Assembly: GCA_003166795.1 (NCBI GenBank)
Contig: PMUS01000099.1
Location: forward strand, 39,795-85,520
Reading direction: 5' to 3'
Origin: Acidobacteriota bacterium
Lineage (GTDB): Bacteria; Acidobacteriota; Terriglobia; Acidiferrales; UBA7541
DNA length: 45,726 nt
Part shown: positions 19,007 through 28,715 of the stretch, one piece after another
Layout: each line of letters opens with the position of its first letter
Position numbering within the stretch: the first letter of the stretch is position 1
The notes under the pieces: generated by a model
What the model saw: the letters and a program-made list of their open reading frames with translations, nothing else
What the model was told of the DNA's origin: nothing
Databases searched by the model: none
Program-made: the position numbers and the translations under genes

Positions 19007-19462
19007 TCAGGATTTTCCGCTGAGGCGTACGCGAACCAGGTCGCTGAGAACTTTCCCGTCCACGTTTTTTCCCTCGAGGCGCGCCCGGGCAGCCTTGACC
19101 ACAGCGCCCATTTGCTTCAGCGAGTCGGCGCCCGATTCGGCGATGGCGTCCTCGACAGCGCCACGAATTTCGTTATCGCTGGGCGCGACGGGCAAATATT
19201 CCTCGATGATGGCGATTTCCTTCGTTTCCTTGTCGGCCAAATCCTTGCGGCCACCCCTCGTGAATTGATCGACCGATTCACGGCGCTGCTTGACGAGCGT
19301 CTGAAGCACCTGGAGGGATTCCAGATCGTCCAGCGCGCGCTTCTTCTCGATTTCCTTATATTTCAGCGCGCTTTTGACCATGCGCAGCACGCTCAGCCGC
19401 AGCTCATTCTTCTCCCTCATCGCCGCGGTCAAATCTTTTTCGATGCGTTCGATATAGCTCAT
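19007..19462 (-). CDS. yqeY: GatB/YqeY-domain protein
   Basis: A 151-residue protein from ATG 19462, with GGGAGA about 9 bases upstream. The sequence MSYIERIEKDLTAAMREKNE, RLSVLRMVKSALKYKEIEK, EYLPVAPSDNEI and MGAVVKAARARLEGKNVDGK is the full YqeY fold, matching the tRNA-binding tail of the amidotransferase subunit GatB. Standalone YqeY proteins are common; their role is not established, though tRNA binding is suspected. In many genomes the gene neighbours rpsU or dnaG; here it is divergent from serA. Confidence 0.93.
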   Translation of the reverse strand: MSYIERIEKDLTAAMREKNELRLSVLRMVKSALKYKEIEKKRALDDLESLQVLQTLVKQRRESVDQFTRGGRKDLADKETKEIAIIEEYLPVAPSDNEIRGAVEDAIAESGADSLKQMGAVVKAARARLEGKNVDGKVLSDLVRVRLSGKS

Positions 19463-19556
19463 GCTTGCGCTTCTCCCGGCGCAAAATAGTAGCACACGCG
19501 TTGCGAGCGGCGCGCGTAATTGACACGCGAGCGTGCGCCCGATACCCTTGTGGCCC

Positions 19557-21167
19557 ATGAAAATTATCGTTGCGGACAAAATCAGCGAGCGCGGGATCGC
19601 GCTTCTTCGTGAAACAGGATGGGACGTGCTCCTGCCGGCGGCCGCGGCGCTTCCGAGCGAGCTCGCGGACGCCGATGCGTTGATTATTCGCAGCGCGACG
19701 AAGGCGACCGCCGCGCTGCTCGAAAAAGCGTCGAAGCTTCGCGTGATCGGCAGGGCGGGCGTGGGAGTGGACAACGTGGACGTGGAAGCCGCCACGAAAC
19801 GCGGCGTTCTGGTGATGAACACACCGGGCGGAAACGCCGTCAGCGTTGCCGAGCACACCATTGCGCTGATGCTGGGCCTGGCGCGCGCCGTGCCGCAGGC
19901 CAATGCCTCGATTCAGGCAGGCCGCTGGGAGAAATCCGCGTTTTCGGGCACGGAGATGCGCGGAAAAACGCTGGGACTGGTGGGCCTGGGCCGCGTGGGC
20001 ACCGAAGTCGCGCGGCGGGCTCGCGGACTCGAGATGAAAGTGGTCGCGTACGATCCGTTCGTGACGCCGGCAGCCGCGCGTGAAGTAGAAGTTGAGTTGC
20101 TTCCGCTGGATGAGGTTCTGCGCCAGTCGGATGTGGTTTCGCTGCATACATCGCTGAGCGGCTCGACCGAGAAGATGATTGATGCGACGGCGATCGCAAA
20201 GATGAAGAAGGGCGCCCGCCTGATCAATTGCGCGCGCGGCGAGTTAATTGACGAAGCCGCTCTCGCCGAAGCGCTGCGCTCGGGCCAGCTTGCCGGAGCG
20301 GCTGTGGACACATTCGCGACCGAGCCGCCGAAGAATTCTCCGCTCGTGGGTTTGCCAAATCTGATTGCGACGCCGCACATCGCCGGCTCCACGGCCGAAG
20401 CGCAGGAAGAAGTGGGCACGGCTATCGCGCTGCAGGTCCGCGATTATCTCGCCGAAGGAATCATTCGCAACGCCGTGAACATGCCGGCGCTCTCGCCGGA
20501 CCAGTATCAGAGGCTGCGGCCCTACATGGCGTTGGGAGAGCGGCTGGGAGCGTTCGTGGCGCAGGCGGCGCCCCCGCGAAGCTTCAACCGCATTCGCATT
20601 CGGTACGCTGGTGAACCCGCGGAGCTGGGTACGCACATGATTCGCAGCGCCGTATTGGTCGGCGTCCTGAATGCCGTGGTTGATGACCAGGTGAATCTCG
20701 TGAATGCTCCTGCAGAGGCCGCAGCGCGAGGCATGCAAGTGGAAGAAACGACCCGGCGGCGCGAGCGCGGTTTCCCCAATACAATCGAAGTCGGAGTTCA
20801 GGACAGCGGCCACGAGTTCACTCTCGAGGGAACGGTTGGGCAGGATGGATCGCCCCGCATCGTTTCGCTGGATGGCATGGTCCTGGAAGCACCGCTGGAG
20901 GGCACGATGCTGCTCACGCGGAATGTTGACGTGCCGGGCGTGATCGGGAGAATCGGAACCGAGCTCGGCGCGCTCGGCGTGAATGTTGCAACGTTTGCTC
21001 TTGGCCGGCGCGCACCCGGCGGAGGCGGCGAGGCCCTGGCGCTGGTCGGCCTCGACGGCACCGTGGACGCGTCCGTGGTGCAGCACATTCGCGCACTGCC
21101 GTCCGTCACCGACGTGCGCCTCGTACGGCTTCCCGCTGCGCCGCAGGCTAACGCCGCACCTCGATAA
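19557..21167 (+). CDS. serA: D-3-phosphoglycerate dehydrogenase
   Basis: ATG 19557 gives 536 residues, starting MKIIVADKISERGIALL as the family does. It oxidises 3-phosphoglycerate to 3-phosphohydroxypyruvate with NAD, the first step of serine synthesis. The NAD-binding GLGRVG is at 143-148, with the acidic D166 after strand 2. The catalytic triad is R227 (NCARGEL), E256 (DTFATEPP) and H274 (TPHIAGS). It is the long type: an allosteric substrate-binding domain occupies about 315-445 and a C-terminal ACT domain about 458-530 (NVDVPGVIGRIGTELGALGVN), so serine feedback is likely. Divergent from yqeY, convergent with the SDR gene. Confidence 0.95.
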   Translation: MKIIVADKISERGIALLRETGWDVLLPAAAALPSELADADALIIRSATKATAALLEKASKLRVIGRAGVGVDNVDVEAATKRGVLVMNTPGGNAVSVAEHTIALMLGLARAVPQANASIQAGRWEKSAFSGTEMRGKTLGLVGLGRVGTEVARRARGLEMKVVAYDPFVTPAAAREVEVELLPLDEVLRQSDVVSLHTSLSGSTEKMIDATAIAKMKKGARLINCARGELIDEAALAEALRSGQLAGAAVDTFATEPPKNSPLVGLPNLIATPHIAGSTAEAQEEVGTAIALQVRDYLAEGIIRNAVNMPALSPDQYQRLRPYMALGERLGAFVAQAAPPRSFNRIRIRYAGEPAELGTHMIRSAVLVGVLNAVVDDQVNLVNAPAEAAARGMQVEETTRRRERGFPNTIEVGVQDSGHEFTLEGTVGQDGSPRIVSLDGMVLEAPLEGTMLLTRNVDVPGVIGRIGTELGALGVNVATFALGRRAPGGGGEALALVGLDGTVDASVVQHIRALPSVTDVRLVRLPAAPQANAAPR

Positions 21168-21182
21168 CGGATGAACGCGGCC

Positions 21183-21932
21183 TCAGATTTGCCCCCGGCC
21201 GCCGTCCACGTCAATTTCCACACCGGTGATATACGAAGCGTCCGAGGACGCCAGGAAAGCGACGGTTCCCGCGACTTCCTCCGAAGTTCCGATGCGTCGC
21301 ATGGGAACACTGGCGATGAGGCTTTTCGTGATCTCGTCCAAAGCTTCCTTCGGCATTCCCGTGCGGCTCAAAATCGGCGTGGCAATCGGACCTGGTGCCA
21401 CGGCGTTCACTCGAATTTTGCGGCCTACCAACTCCAACGCCATTGACCGCGTGAAGGAACGCATCGCCGCTTTTGTGGCGGCATAGACGCTGCCATTCGC
21501 AATGCCTTCGTGGCTGACAACGCTCGTGTTGAGAATGATCGAGGCGCCGTCATTCAAAAAAGGCAGTGCCTTCTGAATCGTGAAGTATGCGCCCTTGGCG
21601 TTTGTATCGAACTGCTCGTCGTAAATCTGCTCCGTCGTCGCTTCCAGTGGAGCAAATTTTCCGATGCCGGCGTTGGCGAACAGAATGTCGATTTTTCCGA
21701 ACTTCTTAGTGACCGCGGCATAGAACTTATCAATCTCGGGAAGTTTTGAGACGTCGGATTGGACCGCGAGCACATCCTTGCCGAGGAGCGCCACGGCCTC
21801 GTCGAGAGTTTTCTGACTGCGCCCGGAAATCGCCACGCGCGCGCCTTCATCCTGAAGCCGCTTCGCGGACGCCAACCCGATTCCGCTGTTGCCGCCGGTA
21901 ACCACTGCTACTTTTCCTTCCAGTCTCTTCAT
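21183..21932 (-). CDS. SDR-family oxidoreductase
   Basis: I start at ATG 21932, where GGAGGCGGGA directly precedes it; an upstream in-frame ATG adds 23 residues with no family resemblance. The 249-residue protein has the cofactor loop TGGNSGIG (12-19), NAG (87-89), a catalytic serine in NTSVVS and YAATK (Y150, K154). The C-terminal GVEIDVDGGRGQI is typical of classical SDRs. Arg/Ser after strand 2 (SGRSQ) suggests NADPH preference. The substrate is unknown. It converges on serA with 15 bases between stops. Confidence 0.92.
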   Translation of the reverse strand: MKRLEGKVAVVTGGNSGIGLASAKRLQDEGARVAISGRSQKTLDEAVALLGKDVLAVQSDVSKLPEIDKFYAAVTKKFGKIDILFANAGIGKFAPLEATTEQIYDEQFDTNAKGAYFTIQKALPFLNDGASIILNTSVVSHEGIANGSVYAATKAAMRSFTRSMALELVGRKIRVNAVAPGPIATPILSRTGMPKEALDEITKSLIASVPMRRIGTSEEVAGTVAFLASSDASYITGVEIDVDGGRGQI

Positions 21933-22086
21933 TCCCGCCTCCGCCCCAAATGGGCTTTGAATTTGCGCCGCGTTGCCGACAATTGCGATCTTGCTGTCCA
22001 TGCTTAGATGATGGCGCGAGTGGCTGGATGCAGCTCATTTTGGCGGCGGAATCCGCGCGGATGTCGATCCTTGTCGGGTCGGCGCT

Positions 22087-22115
22087 TTGCAGGAATATGC
22101 GCGAGCGGCTACAAT
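22087..22115 (+). promoter_or_regulatory. Predicted sigma-70 promoter of secA
   Basis: TTGCAG (22087-22092), a 17-bp spacer and TACAAT (22110-22115), about 58 bases before the secA ATG, in the divergent gap with the SDR gene. Confidence 0.6.
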
Positions 22116-22172
22116 GCAATTGTGAGCATCTGAGATCGAGAATCGCCCCTGGAAGCATCGAAGCCAATACAC

Positions 22173-25073
22173 ATGGACGTTGAAAAGGTCATAGACAATG
22201 TCGTAGCGCGCTTCATCGGGACGAAGCACGAGCGCGACGTCAAGCGGATTCAGCCGCTCGTCGAGGCGGTAAACGCGCTCGAACCGGAAATGAAGCAGCT
22301 ATCCGACGAAGAGCTGGGCGCACGCACCCTCGCGCTGAAAGCCGAGGTGCAGGCGCGCCTCGAGGGCGTCGAGTGGGACGACCCCGACTATAAACAGAAG
22401 CTTCAGGAGGCGCTCGAGCCGGCCGTCGTGCCTGCATTCGCGACGGCGCGAGAGGCGGGACGCCGCACGCTGGGCATGCGGCACTTCGACGTGCAGCTGA
22501 TCGGCGGAATCGTGCTGCACCAGGGCAAAATCGCGGAGATGAAGACGGGCGAGGGCAAGACGCTGGTCGCCACGCTGGGCGCGTATCTGAATTCGCTGAC
22601 CGGCAAGGGCGTGCACATCGTGACGGTGAACGATTATCTGGCCCGCCGCGACGCCGAATGGATGGGCCCGATCTTCAAGATGCTGGGATTGACGGTCGGA
22701 GTGATCGTGCACGACCTGGACGACGCGCAACGCCGCGCCGCCTACGCCGCCGACATCACCTACGGCACGAACAACGAATTCGGATTCGACTATCTGCGCG
22801 ACAACATGAAATACGATCTGAAGGATTGCGTTCAGCGCGGCCACCAGTTTGCGATCGTGGACGAAGTGGACTCGATCCTGATTGACGAGGCGCGCACCCC
22901 GCTGATCATTTCCGGACCCGCCGAGGAATCCACCGACAAGTACTACCGCATTGACAAGATGATTCCGAAGCTGATCCGTGATATCGATTACACGCTCGAT
23001 GAAAAATTGCGCACCGCCACTCTGACCGAAGAGGGCGTGGCAAAGTGCGAGCGCCTGCTGAACCTGGGCAATCTCTACGATCCGGCGAACATGGAGATCA
23101 TCCATCACGTTTATCAGGGGTTGCGCGCACACACGCTATTCGAAAAGGACGTGGACTACGTCGTGAAAGACGGCGAAATCGTGATCGTGGATGAATTCAC
23201 CGGACGGCAAATGCCCGGCCGGCGGTGGTCCGACGGGTTGCATCAGGCAATCGAAGCGAAGGAGGCCGTGAAAATCGAGCGAGAAAATCAGACTCTCGCC
23301 ACGATCACGTTCCAAAACTATTTCCGGATGTACAAGAAACTTTCGGGCATGACCGGCACGGCCGAAACCGAGGCGCCGGAGTTTGACAAGATTTACAAAC
23401 TCGAAGTGGTCGCCATCCCGACGAACAAGAACCTGATCCGCATCGAGAATTCGGATGTGGTTTACCGCACCGAGAAGGAAAAATACGAAGCGGCCGTGAA
23501 CGGAATTATCCAAGAGGATGGCACGCGTGCGGGCGGTATCCGGCAATATCGCGAAAGCGGCCAGCCGGTGCTGGTCGGCAGCATCTCGATCGAGAAATCG
23601 GAAAAAATCGCAGAGCTCCTGAAGAAATTCAACATTCCGCACCAGGTTTTGAACGCCAAGCAGCACGAGCGCGAAGCCAAGGTAATCGCGCAGGCCGGGC
23701 GCAAGGGCGCAGTGACGGTTTCGACGAACATGGCCGGCCGCGGAACCGACATTTTGCTCGGCGGCAACCCCGAAGCCATGACGCGCGAGTACTGCCTGAA
23801 GGAAAAACTGGCGATACCGTATTTGCCTGCGGGACCGGTGATCGGCGCAGCGCCCGGAACCGAAACTCCCGCGCAGGCCGATGCCGCCGAGGCGGGCGTT
23901 TCAGGAAACGGCGCAGGGAACGCGGCGATGGTGCTCTTTCAGCAGGAAGGAAATATTTTCCAGGTGCCGCTCGATCAATGGAAGCCTCTCTACGATCAAT
24001 TTGCCGCGCAGTGCAAGGCGGAACATGACGAGGTCGTGGCCATGGGCGGCCTGCATATCCTTGGCACCGAACGCCACGAGGCGCGGCGCATTGACAATCA
24101 ACTCCGCGGACGCGCGGGACGCCAGGGCGATCCCGGCTCGTCTCGATTTTTCCTTTCGCTGGAGGACGATCTGCTGCGGATTTTCGGCGGCGAGCGCATG
24201 CAATCCATCATGTTCCGGTTGGGGATGACCGAAGGCGTGCCCATCGAATCGCGGCTGATCAGCAAGCGCATCGAGAACGCGCAGAAGGCGGTCGAGGCGC
24301 AGAACTTCGAGGCCCGCAAACACCTGCTGGAATACGACGATGTGATGAACAAGCAGCGGGAGACGATCTATTCGCTGCGCCGCTCGTTCCTGGAAGGCCG
24401 CGATCAAAAGGAATTCGTACTCGAACGCGCCGAAGCCATTCTGAATGAGCTTGTCGGGACTTATTGCCCGCGCGAGCAGCATCCAGACCAGTGGAACGTG
24501 ACCCAATTTGCGAACGAGCTGCTGAACCAGTTTGGCCTGGACCCGAAAGCGGCCGGTGTTGACGTGGTCGAACTCGGTCACGACGCGCTCGCCGAGACGC
24601 TGCTTGAAAAGGCGCGGGCGCGCTACGAAGAGAAGGAGACCCTCTTCAGCGCGGCCACGCTGCGATGGCTCGAACGGCACATCCTGCTCGATATCGTGGA
24701 TGCCCAGTGGAAGGACCACTTGCTCACGCTCGACCACCTCAAGGAGGGCATCGGGCTGCGCGGCTATGGGCAGAAGGATCCCCTGGTTGAGTTCAAGAAA
24801 GAGGCCTTTACCCTGTTCGACGAGCTGATGAACCGGATTGACACCGAGGCGGTCCGGTTCCTGTTCCTGATGCAGCCCGCCAAGCCCCAGGACGAGGCCA
24901 AACAGATCGAGCAGCGCCAGCGGCGCCAGCAGCAGAATCTACAGTTCCAGGCAGGGCCAGCTCAGGCTGAGGCCCCCAAACCCGTCCGGTCGGGCGCCAA
25001 AGTCGGGCGGAACGACCCCTGTCCTTGCGGCTCCGGCAAGAAGTACAAGAAGTGCCACGGCACGGCGGCCTGA
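22173..25073 (+). CDS. secA: Preprotein translocase ATPase SecA
   Basis: A 966-residue motor that binds SecYEG and drives unfolded proteins across the inner membrane. Walker A is MKTGEGKT (123-130), the DEAD-type box is DEVD (230-233), followed by the [15 protein letters not shown] segment. The second nucleotide domain has [11 protein letters not shown] and [17 protein letters not shown]. The C-terminus [17 protein letters not shown] is the zinc-binding SEC-C motif that contacts SecB or ribosomes. Between the NPEAM and [19 protein letters not shown] blocks lies an Ala/Gly-rich insertion of roughly 60 residues not present in the E. coli protein. The Gln-rich linker before the zinc motif is normal. 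Monocistronic as far as visible. Confidence 0.97.
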   Translation: MDVEKVIDNVVARFIGTKHERDVKRIQPLVEAVNALEPEMKQLSDEELGARTLALKAEVQARLEGVEWDDPDYKQKLQEALEPAVVPAFATAREAGRRTLGMRHFDVQLIGGIVLHQGKIAEMKTGEGKTLVATLGAYLNSLTGKGVHIVTVNDYLARRDAEWMGPIFKMLGLTVGVIVHDLDDAQRRAAYAADITYGTNNEFGFDYLRDNMKYDLKDCVQRGHQFAIVDEVDSILIDEARTPLIISGPAEESTDKYYRIDKMIPKLIRDIDYTLDEKLRTATLTEEGVAKCERLLNLGNLYDPANMEIIHHVYQGLRAHTLFEKDVDYVVKDGEIVIVDEFTGRQMPGRRWSDGLHQAIEAKEAVKIERENQTLATITFQNYFRMYKKLSGMTGTAETEAPEFDKIYKLEVVAIPTNKNLIRIENSDVVYRTEKEKYEAAVNGIIQEDGTRAGGIRQYRESGQPVLVGSISIEKSEKIAELLKKFNIPHQVLNAKQHEREAKVIAQAGRKGAVTVSTNMAGRGTDILLGGNPEAMTREYCLKEKLAIPYLPAGPVIGAAPGTETPAQADAAEAGVSGNGAGNAAMVLFQQEGNIFQVPLDQWKPLYDQFAAQCKAEHDEVVAMGGLHILGTERHEARRIDNQLRGRAGRQGDPGSSRFFLSLEDDLLRIFGGERMQSIMFRLGMTEGVPIESRLISKRIENAQKAVEAQNFEARKHLLEYDDVMNKQRETIYSLRRSFLEGRDQKEFVLERAEAILNELVGTYCPREQHPDQWNVTQFANELLNQFGLDPKAAGVDVVELGHDALAETLLEKARARYEEKETLFSAATLRWLERHILLDIVDAQWKDHLLTLDHLKEGIGLRGYGQKDPLVEFKKEAFTLFDELMNRIDTEAVRFLFLMQPAKPQDEAKQIEQRQRRQQQNLQFQAGPAQAEAPKPVRSGAKVGRNDPCPCGSGKKYKKCHGTAA

Positions 25074-25338
25074 GCCCCTTCGAACCGATTCCCACTATCC
25101 AGTTCCACTAGATTTTGTGCTGCGTGCCACACCGTAGGTCTTTTGTAAACAATAACTTACATCGTTTATGGAACGGGCACACGCTTCCCGATCCCGCCTT
25201 GTTGCCACCTTCCTGGAATGGTACAACGAGGTCGGGGGCAATTGGGCGGGCTGAGCTAGCACTATTAGATCGTGGCCAGAGTCACCTCCCTCTCGTGCCG
25301 GAATCGGGCGCGAAAAATACAAATACCAGGAGCTATAA

Positions 25339-25857
25339 ATGAAAAGGTTGGCATTGTTTTGTGGGGCTATGTTGCTGTTCGCAGGAATCGCGTCCGCCCA
25401 GGATTCGCCCAGGGCGGAAGTCTTCGGTGGTTATTCGTTCGTGCATGCCACCAATGATGCGGGATCAGCAAACTTCAATGGCGGCACCGGCTCGTTGGCG
25501 TACAACCTGGCCCCGTGGCTGGGGGCTGTCGGAGACGTCGGAGGATATCACTGGAGCCAGGATGGTGCGGACGCGACCTTGGTCACTTACCTGTTCGGTC
25601 CCAAGGTTTCAATGCGCCGCGGCCCGGTCACTCCATTCGCACAGGCCCTCTTCGGCGGAGCACACCTCTCCGGCGGCGGCATTTCTTCCAATGGGTTTGC
25701 GATGACGCTTGGCGGCGGCGTGGACTGGAATGCCACACCCCACATCGCTATTCGGTTGGTTCAAGCCGAGTACTTGATGACGAGGTTTAGCGAAATCGAC
25801 GGTAACAACCAACAGAACAACGCTCGCATTTCCACGGGCGTGGTTTTCCGCTGGTAA
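25339..25857 (+). CDS. Small outer-membrane beta-barrel protein
   Basis: A 172-residue protein with AGGAG six bases before the ATG. The signal peptide MKRLALFCGAMLLFAGIASA is followed by Q21. The mature chain has alternating beta strands (AEVFGGYSF, GGTGSLAYNLAPWLGAVGDVGGY, TYLFGPKVSMR, PFAQALFGGAHL) and ends in GVVFRW, a terminal aromatic as in BAM-recognised barrels. It resembles the eight-stranded OmpA/OmpX-like 'outer membrane beta-barrel' family. Function is unknown. A rho-independent terminator follows directly, so it is probably monocistronic. The 265-bp gap upstream holds no clear gene. Confidence 0.85.
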   Translation: MKRLALFCGAMLLFAGIASAQDSPRAEVFGGYSFVHATNDAGSANFNGGTGSLAYNLAPWLGAVGDVGGYHWSQDGADATLVTYLFGPKVSMRRGPVTPFAQALFGGAHLSGGGISSNGFAMTLGGGVDWNATPHIAIRLVQAEYLMTRFSEIDGNNQQNNARISTGVVFRW

Positions 25858-25885
25858 TCGCCGAAGGTTAGAGTTGTAATTTCTG

Positions 25886-25916
25886 GGGCCGGCGGGAAAC
25901 TGCCGGCTCTTTTTTT
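25886..25916 (+). terminator. Rho-independent terminator after the beta-barrel gene
   Basis: A GC-rich stem GGGCCGGCGG / CTGCCGGCTC with a GAAA loop, followed by a run of seven T's, 28 bases after the stop codon. There is no T-run on the other strand, so it acts only on plus-strand transcripts. Confidence 0.85.
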
Positions 25917-25932
25917 GAGGCGAGGTTTTCTT

Positions 25933-28068
25933 TTAATTGCCGACCACAAACATGTGCCCGTCATTCTGCGTGTAAAGCTTCCCATCCGGACCGATCGAGA
26001 GCGGCGTATAGGCCGAGCCCACGGCCAAATTCAAGAAGAGGTTTGCCGTAGGCGTGGTGAAGACCCCCGTATTGCCCTGCGGGAGCACATAGAGATTGCC
26101 GTCCTCGCTGGTCACGTACACGTTCCCGTTCACATCCACCGCGGGCATGTTGATGCACCATTCAAAGCCATTCGGATTCGTAGTCGTGCATGAGACCGTG
26201 CCATTTGCATTGCGGGAGCAGCTCTGTGTATTCGTGCTCTGGAACTGCCATTCGATACCGAGATTCGGGTCGAGCTGCGTGATGTAATAGGGCCCCTGAG
26301 GCAGCGTCTGGCAGATCGGGTTATCGAGATTGCAGTAGAGCCCCGTATCGTAGTGATTGTCCTTGAGGACGATCGAATACGTCCCGCCGTGAGAATAGAC
26401 GGCCGGGGTCGAATCCCATCCAAAGTCGTAGGCGCCACTGAAGGTCCCCGTCGAGTCAAATTTAAACATGTGTCCGCGAAAGCCGTTGTAGTTCGTGATG
26501 GCTCCGAAAATCACCGAGCCGTCGGGCAGCGCCGTCGGAGAGGACGATGCTTGGTCAATAATGACGCCGGAGCCGGGCGCGTTCGTCGTGGGATCAACGC
26601 CCGGGTTCGCACCCACACGGCAAGCGTTGGGGGTGCTGTTCGTCGGACCGATCGGCACAATGGTCCCGCAGCCATCGGTCAGCAGGTGCTGCAACGGCGC
26701 TACCCATTTTGCGCCGGAAAAATCGGATTTCACGGCGATCAGGTAAGTTTGCATGCTATCGAAGTGAGCGCGGCTCGCCGTGAAGATCGTCCCGTCGGCC
26801 GCCACGGCTGGCGCAATGTTCAGTCCCGGCCGCTGCGATCCACAGGCTACGGTCGCTGGAACCGCAGTGGGGGATGGCGGCCACGGCAGCGTTCCGGCGC
26901 TAGAGAATTGTCCGGGACAAGTGGTCGCGCTGCCGGCGGGCGCGCCCGGAATAAGCGACGCGAAAGAAAGGACGCTTGTCGCGCCGGCCGAAGTGATTCT
27001 TACGAGCCACGCCCCCTGGACGTCATTCTGCCATGGATCTCCTGTGGTCGGATCGGCCAATTCGATCGCGTTGTAGTAGACGTTGCCGGCTGAATCGGCC
27101 GTGAGCGGTCCCGCGACATACGTATCAGCCGCGGTGATGTTCATTCCGGAGAATGGGTTGATCGCCGCCGACGTGCCATCCGCTTGCTTGACCTTCCAGA
27201 CTGTGCCGCCCGCGCCCGGCACGTAGATAAATCCGTTTGCGTCCACGGGATGAAATACCGGCTCCCACCCCTGCAGCCCGGAACCGTTCGGCTCCGGCTT
27301 CCAGTCGCTGGCAAACGTCCACAGGGGCACAAGGTTTCCGTCCAGCCAGCTGAATCGCACCTCGTTCCATTGTTCGGATGACCAGGTATTCGGCCCGCAG
27401 GCTGCGCCGTTCGCCCACGCGCCCGCCGGACTGCAGGATTTGTAGGTTCCGGTCTTCGTCATCATATAGACGTCGTTGCCGTCGGTAAGCGGCGCCTGGT
27501 AGTGAACCGTTAAATCTCCATCCCCGCCGGAACCGGCATTTTCGGCTTGCTCTTGAGCGACGAACGGGTCGTAAACGATGTTCGCAAGCTGATTCGTCGC
27601 GCCCTGTGCGGCGACGCTGACCATTCCAGCGTGCTGCGGGTCCGCACCCCACTGCGCCCAGAATGGGGCGTTCGCCGGTGCAGTCACGACATCAAACGTG
27701 ACGGTGATTGTGGCCGGAGGTACTTGCGCGCCGCTCGCCGCGACAGTGACGTGACCTGTATAAGCGCCCACCGCGAGATTCCCCGGGGCAACCGACACGC
27801 TCAGCGATTGAGGTGCCGTTCCACTTCCGGGCGTGACGACAAGCCATGGCGAGTCGCTCGTGGCCGCAAACGAGAGCGTGCCCGCGCCCGTGTTGGTTAC
27901 GTTTACAGGAGCGAGCACGGGGGTGTAGGCGATGCCGAAATTAGCGGCGAAGGAGAGCGTTGTTTGCGAGAGTTGGATGATCGGCGTTCCGCCCTGGCCG
28001 GAACCTCCTCCGCATCCCGCAAATCCGAAGCAGGACGTCAACAGCACGATTGCGCCGAACCGATTCAT
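25933..28068 (-). CDS. Lipoprotein with BACON-like domain and PQQ-type beta-propeller
   Basis: A 711-residue protein; GAGGGG immediately precedes the ATG. The N-terminus ends in a lipobox FAGC with lipidated C19, followed by a Gly-rich linker. Residues about 30-130 form an Ig-like BACON/choice-of-anchor type domain (VNVTNTGAGTLSFAATSDSPWLVVTPGSG). The rest is a long WD/PQQ-like propeller with repeated VDANGFIYVPGAGGTVWKV and VDVNGNVYVTSEDGNLYVL blades. Several Cys residues (GACGPN, CSPAG, DGCGT, CNLDNPICQ, CSRN, CINMP) could form disulfides. No catalytic site is apparent; a surface-exposed binding protein is a reasonable guess. Confidence 0.82.
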   Translation of the reverse strand: MNRFGAIVLLTSCFGFAGCGGGSGQGGTPIIQLSQTTLSFAANFGIAYTPVLAPVNVTNTGAGTLSFAATSDSPWLVVTPGSGTAPQSLSVSVAPGNLAVGAYTGHVTVAASGAQVPPATITVTFDVVTAPANAPFWAQWGADPQHAGMVSVAAQGATNQLANIVYDPFVAQEQAENAGSGGDGDLTVHYQAPLTDGNDVYMMTKTGTYKSCSPAGAWANGAACGPNTWSSEQWNEVRFSWLDGNLVPLWTFASDWKPEPNGSGLQGWEPVFHPVDANGFIYVPGAGGTVWKVKQADGTSAAINPFSGMNITAADTYVAGPLTADSAGNVYYNAIELADPTTGDPWQNDVQGAWLVRITSAGATSVLSFASLIPGAPAGSATTCPGQFSSAGTLPWPPSPTAVPATVACGSQRPGLNIAPAVAADGTIFTASRAHFDSMQTYLIAVKSDFSGAKWVAPLQHLLTDGCGTIVPIGPTNSTPNACRVGANPGVDPTTNAPGSGVIIDQASSSPTALPDGSVIFGAITNYNGFRGHMFKFDSTGTFSGAYDFGWDSTPAVYSHGGTYSIVLKDNHYDTGLYCNLDNPICQTLPQGPYYITQLDPNLGIEWQFQSTNTQSCSRNANGTVSCTTTNPNGFEWCINMPAVDVNGNVYVTSEDGNLYVLPQGNTGVFTTPTANLFLNLAVGSAYTPLSIGPDGKLYTQNDGHMFVVGN

Positions 28069-28260
28069 CGCCCCTCTTTCCCGGACTGTACGCGCATGTT
28101 GTCACCGCGAGCTCGCCAAAATGCAAATGGATTGTAACCAAAATTCCGATGGTTCCGGCGCCAATCTCGCCGTGGATACTTCCGCGCTTGCAGAAAAGTT
28201 ATGGTAGTCTCTGTCGCACGGGCCTCGGAAAAAATCCATTTTGGGTGATTGAGATTGGCT

Positions 28261-28599
28261 ATGAACACCGCTGCCGCTGGAAGGTGCCGAAGGTCCGGGT
28301 GTCCGAATTCGATTCCGTCGGCTCTCGCGAACGAGCAACTCTGCCTCGAACATTTTCTGGACGACGCATTTCTTCGCACGGACCAAACTTTCGGCCGCTG
28401 CCGCGAGGGGTGCGCGATGAATCCCGCGGATGTCGAATGGCTCCTCTCTGACGCGCTCGCGATCGTCAAAAACCTCGAGGAGAAGGCGAGCGATCCCCAG
28501 CCGCAGGACCGGGACCGAATGCTCGAATTGCTGCTGAAGCTCGCCAACCTTCATGAGTATGTGGCGCACCATTCCATACGCCTGGACAAGCTCGCATAG
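28261..28599 (+). CDS. Hypothetical protein with Cys-rich zinc-ribbon-like N-terminus
   Basis: An ATG at 28261 gives 112 residues (an in-frame TTG 12 bases earlier is possible). The N-terminal part has CRRSGCPN, then LCLEHFLDDAF and GRCREGC, a Cys/His spacing suggestive of a small metal-binding module. The second half (VEWLLSDALAIVKNLEEKA…RMLELLLKLANLHEYVAHHS) is helical and could be a coiled coil. Similar short Cys-rich proteins are, to my recollection, common unannotated genes in Acidobacteriota. No good ribosome site is seen, and open frames exist on the opposite strand, so this call is moderate. It is divergent from the propeller lipoprotein. Confidence 0.55.
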   Translation: MNTAAAGRCRRSGCPNSIPSALANEQLCLEHFLDDAFLRTDQTFGRCREGCAMNPADVEWLLSDALAIVKNLEEKASDPQPQDRDRMLELLLKLANLHEYVAHHSIRLDKLA

Positions 28600-28715
28600 T
28601 CCGGCCGCACCCAGCGGTTACCGCATGCGAAAGTGACAATACCCCGGACGCTCCGTAATCTTGCATTTCGCTAACCGCCCATTCAATCTGAAGGTGCCTT
28701 TCGAGGCGCCCCAGC

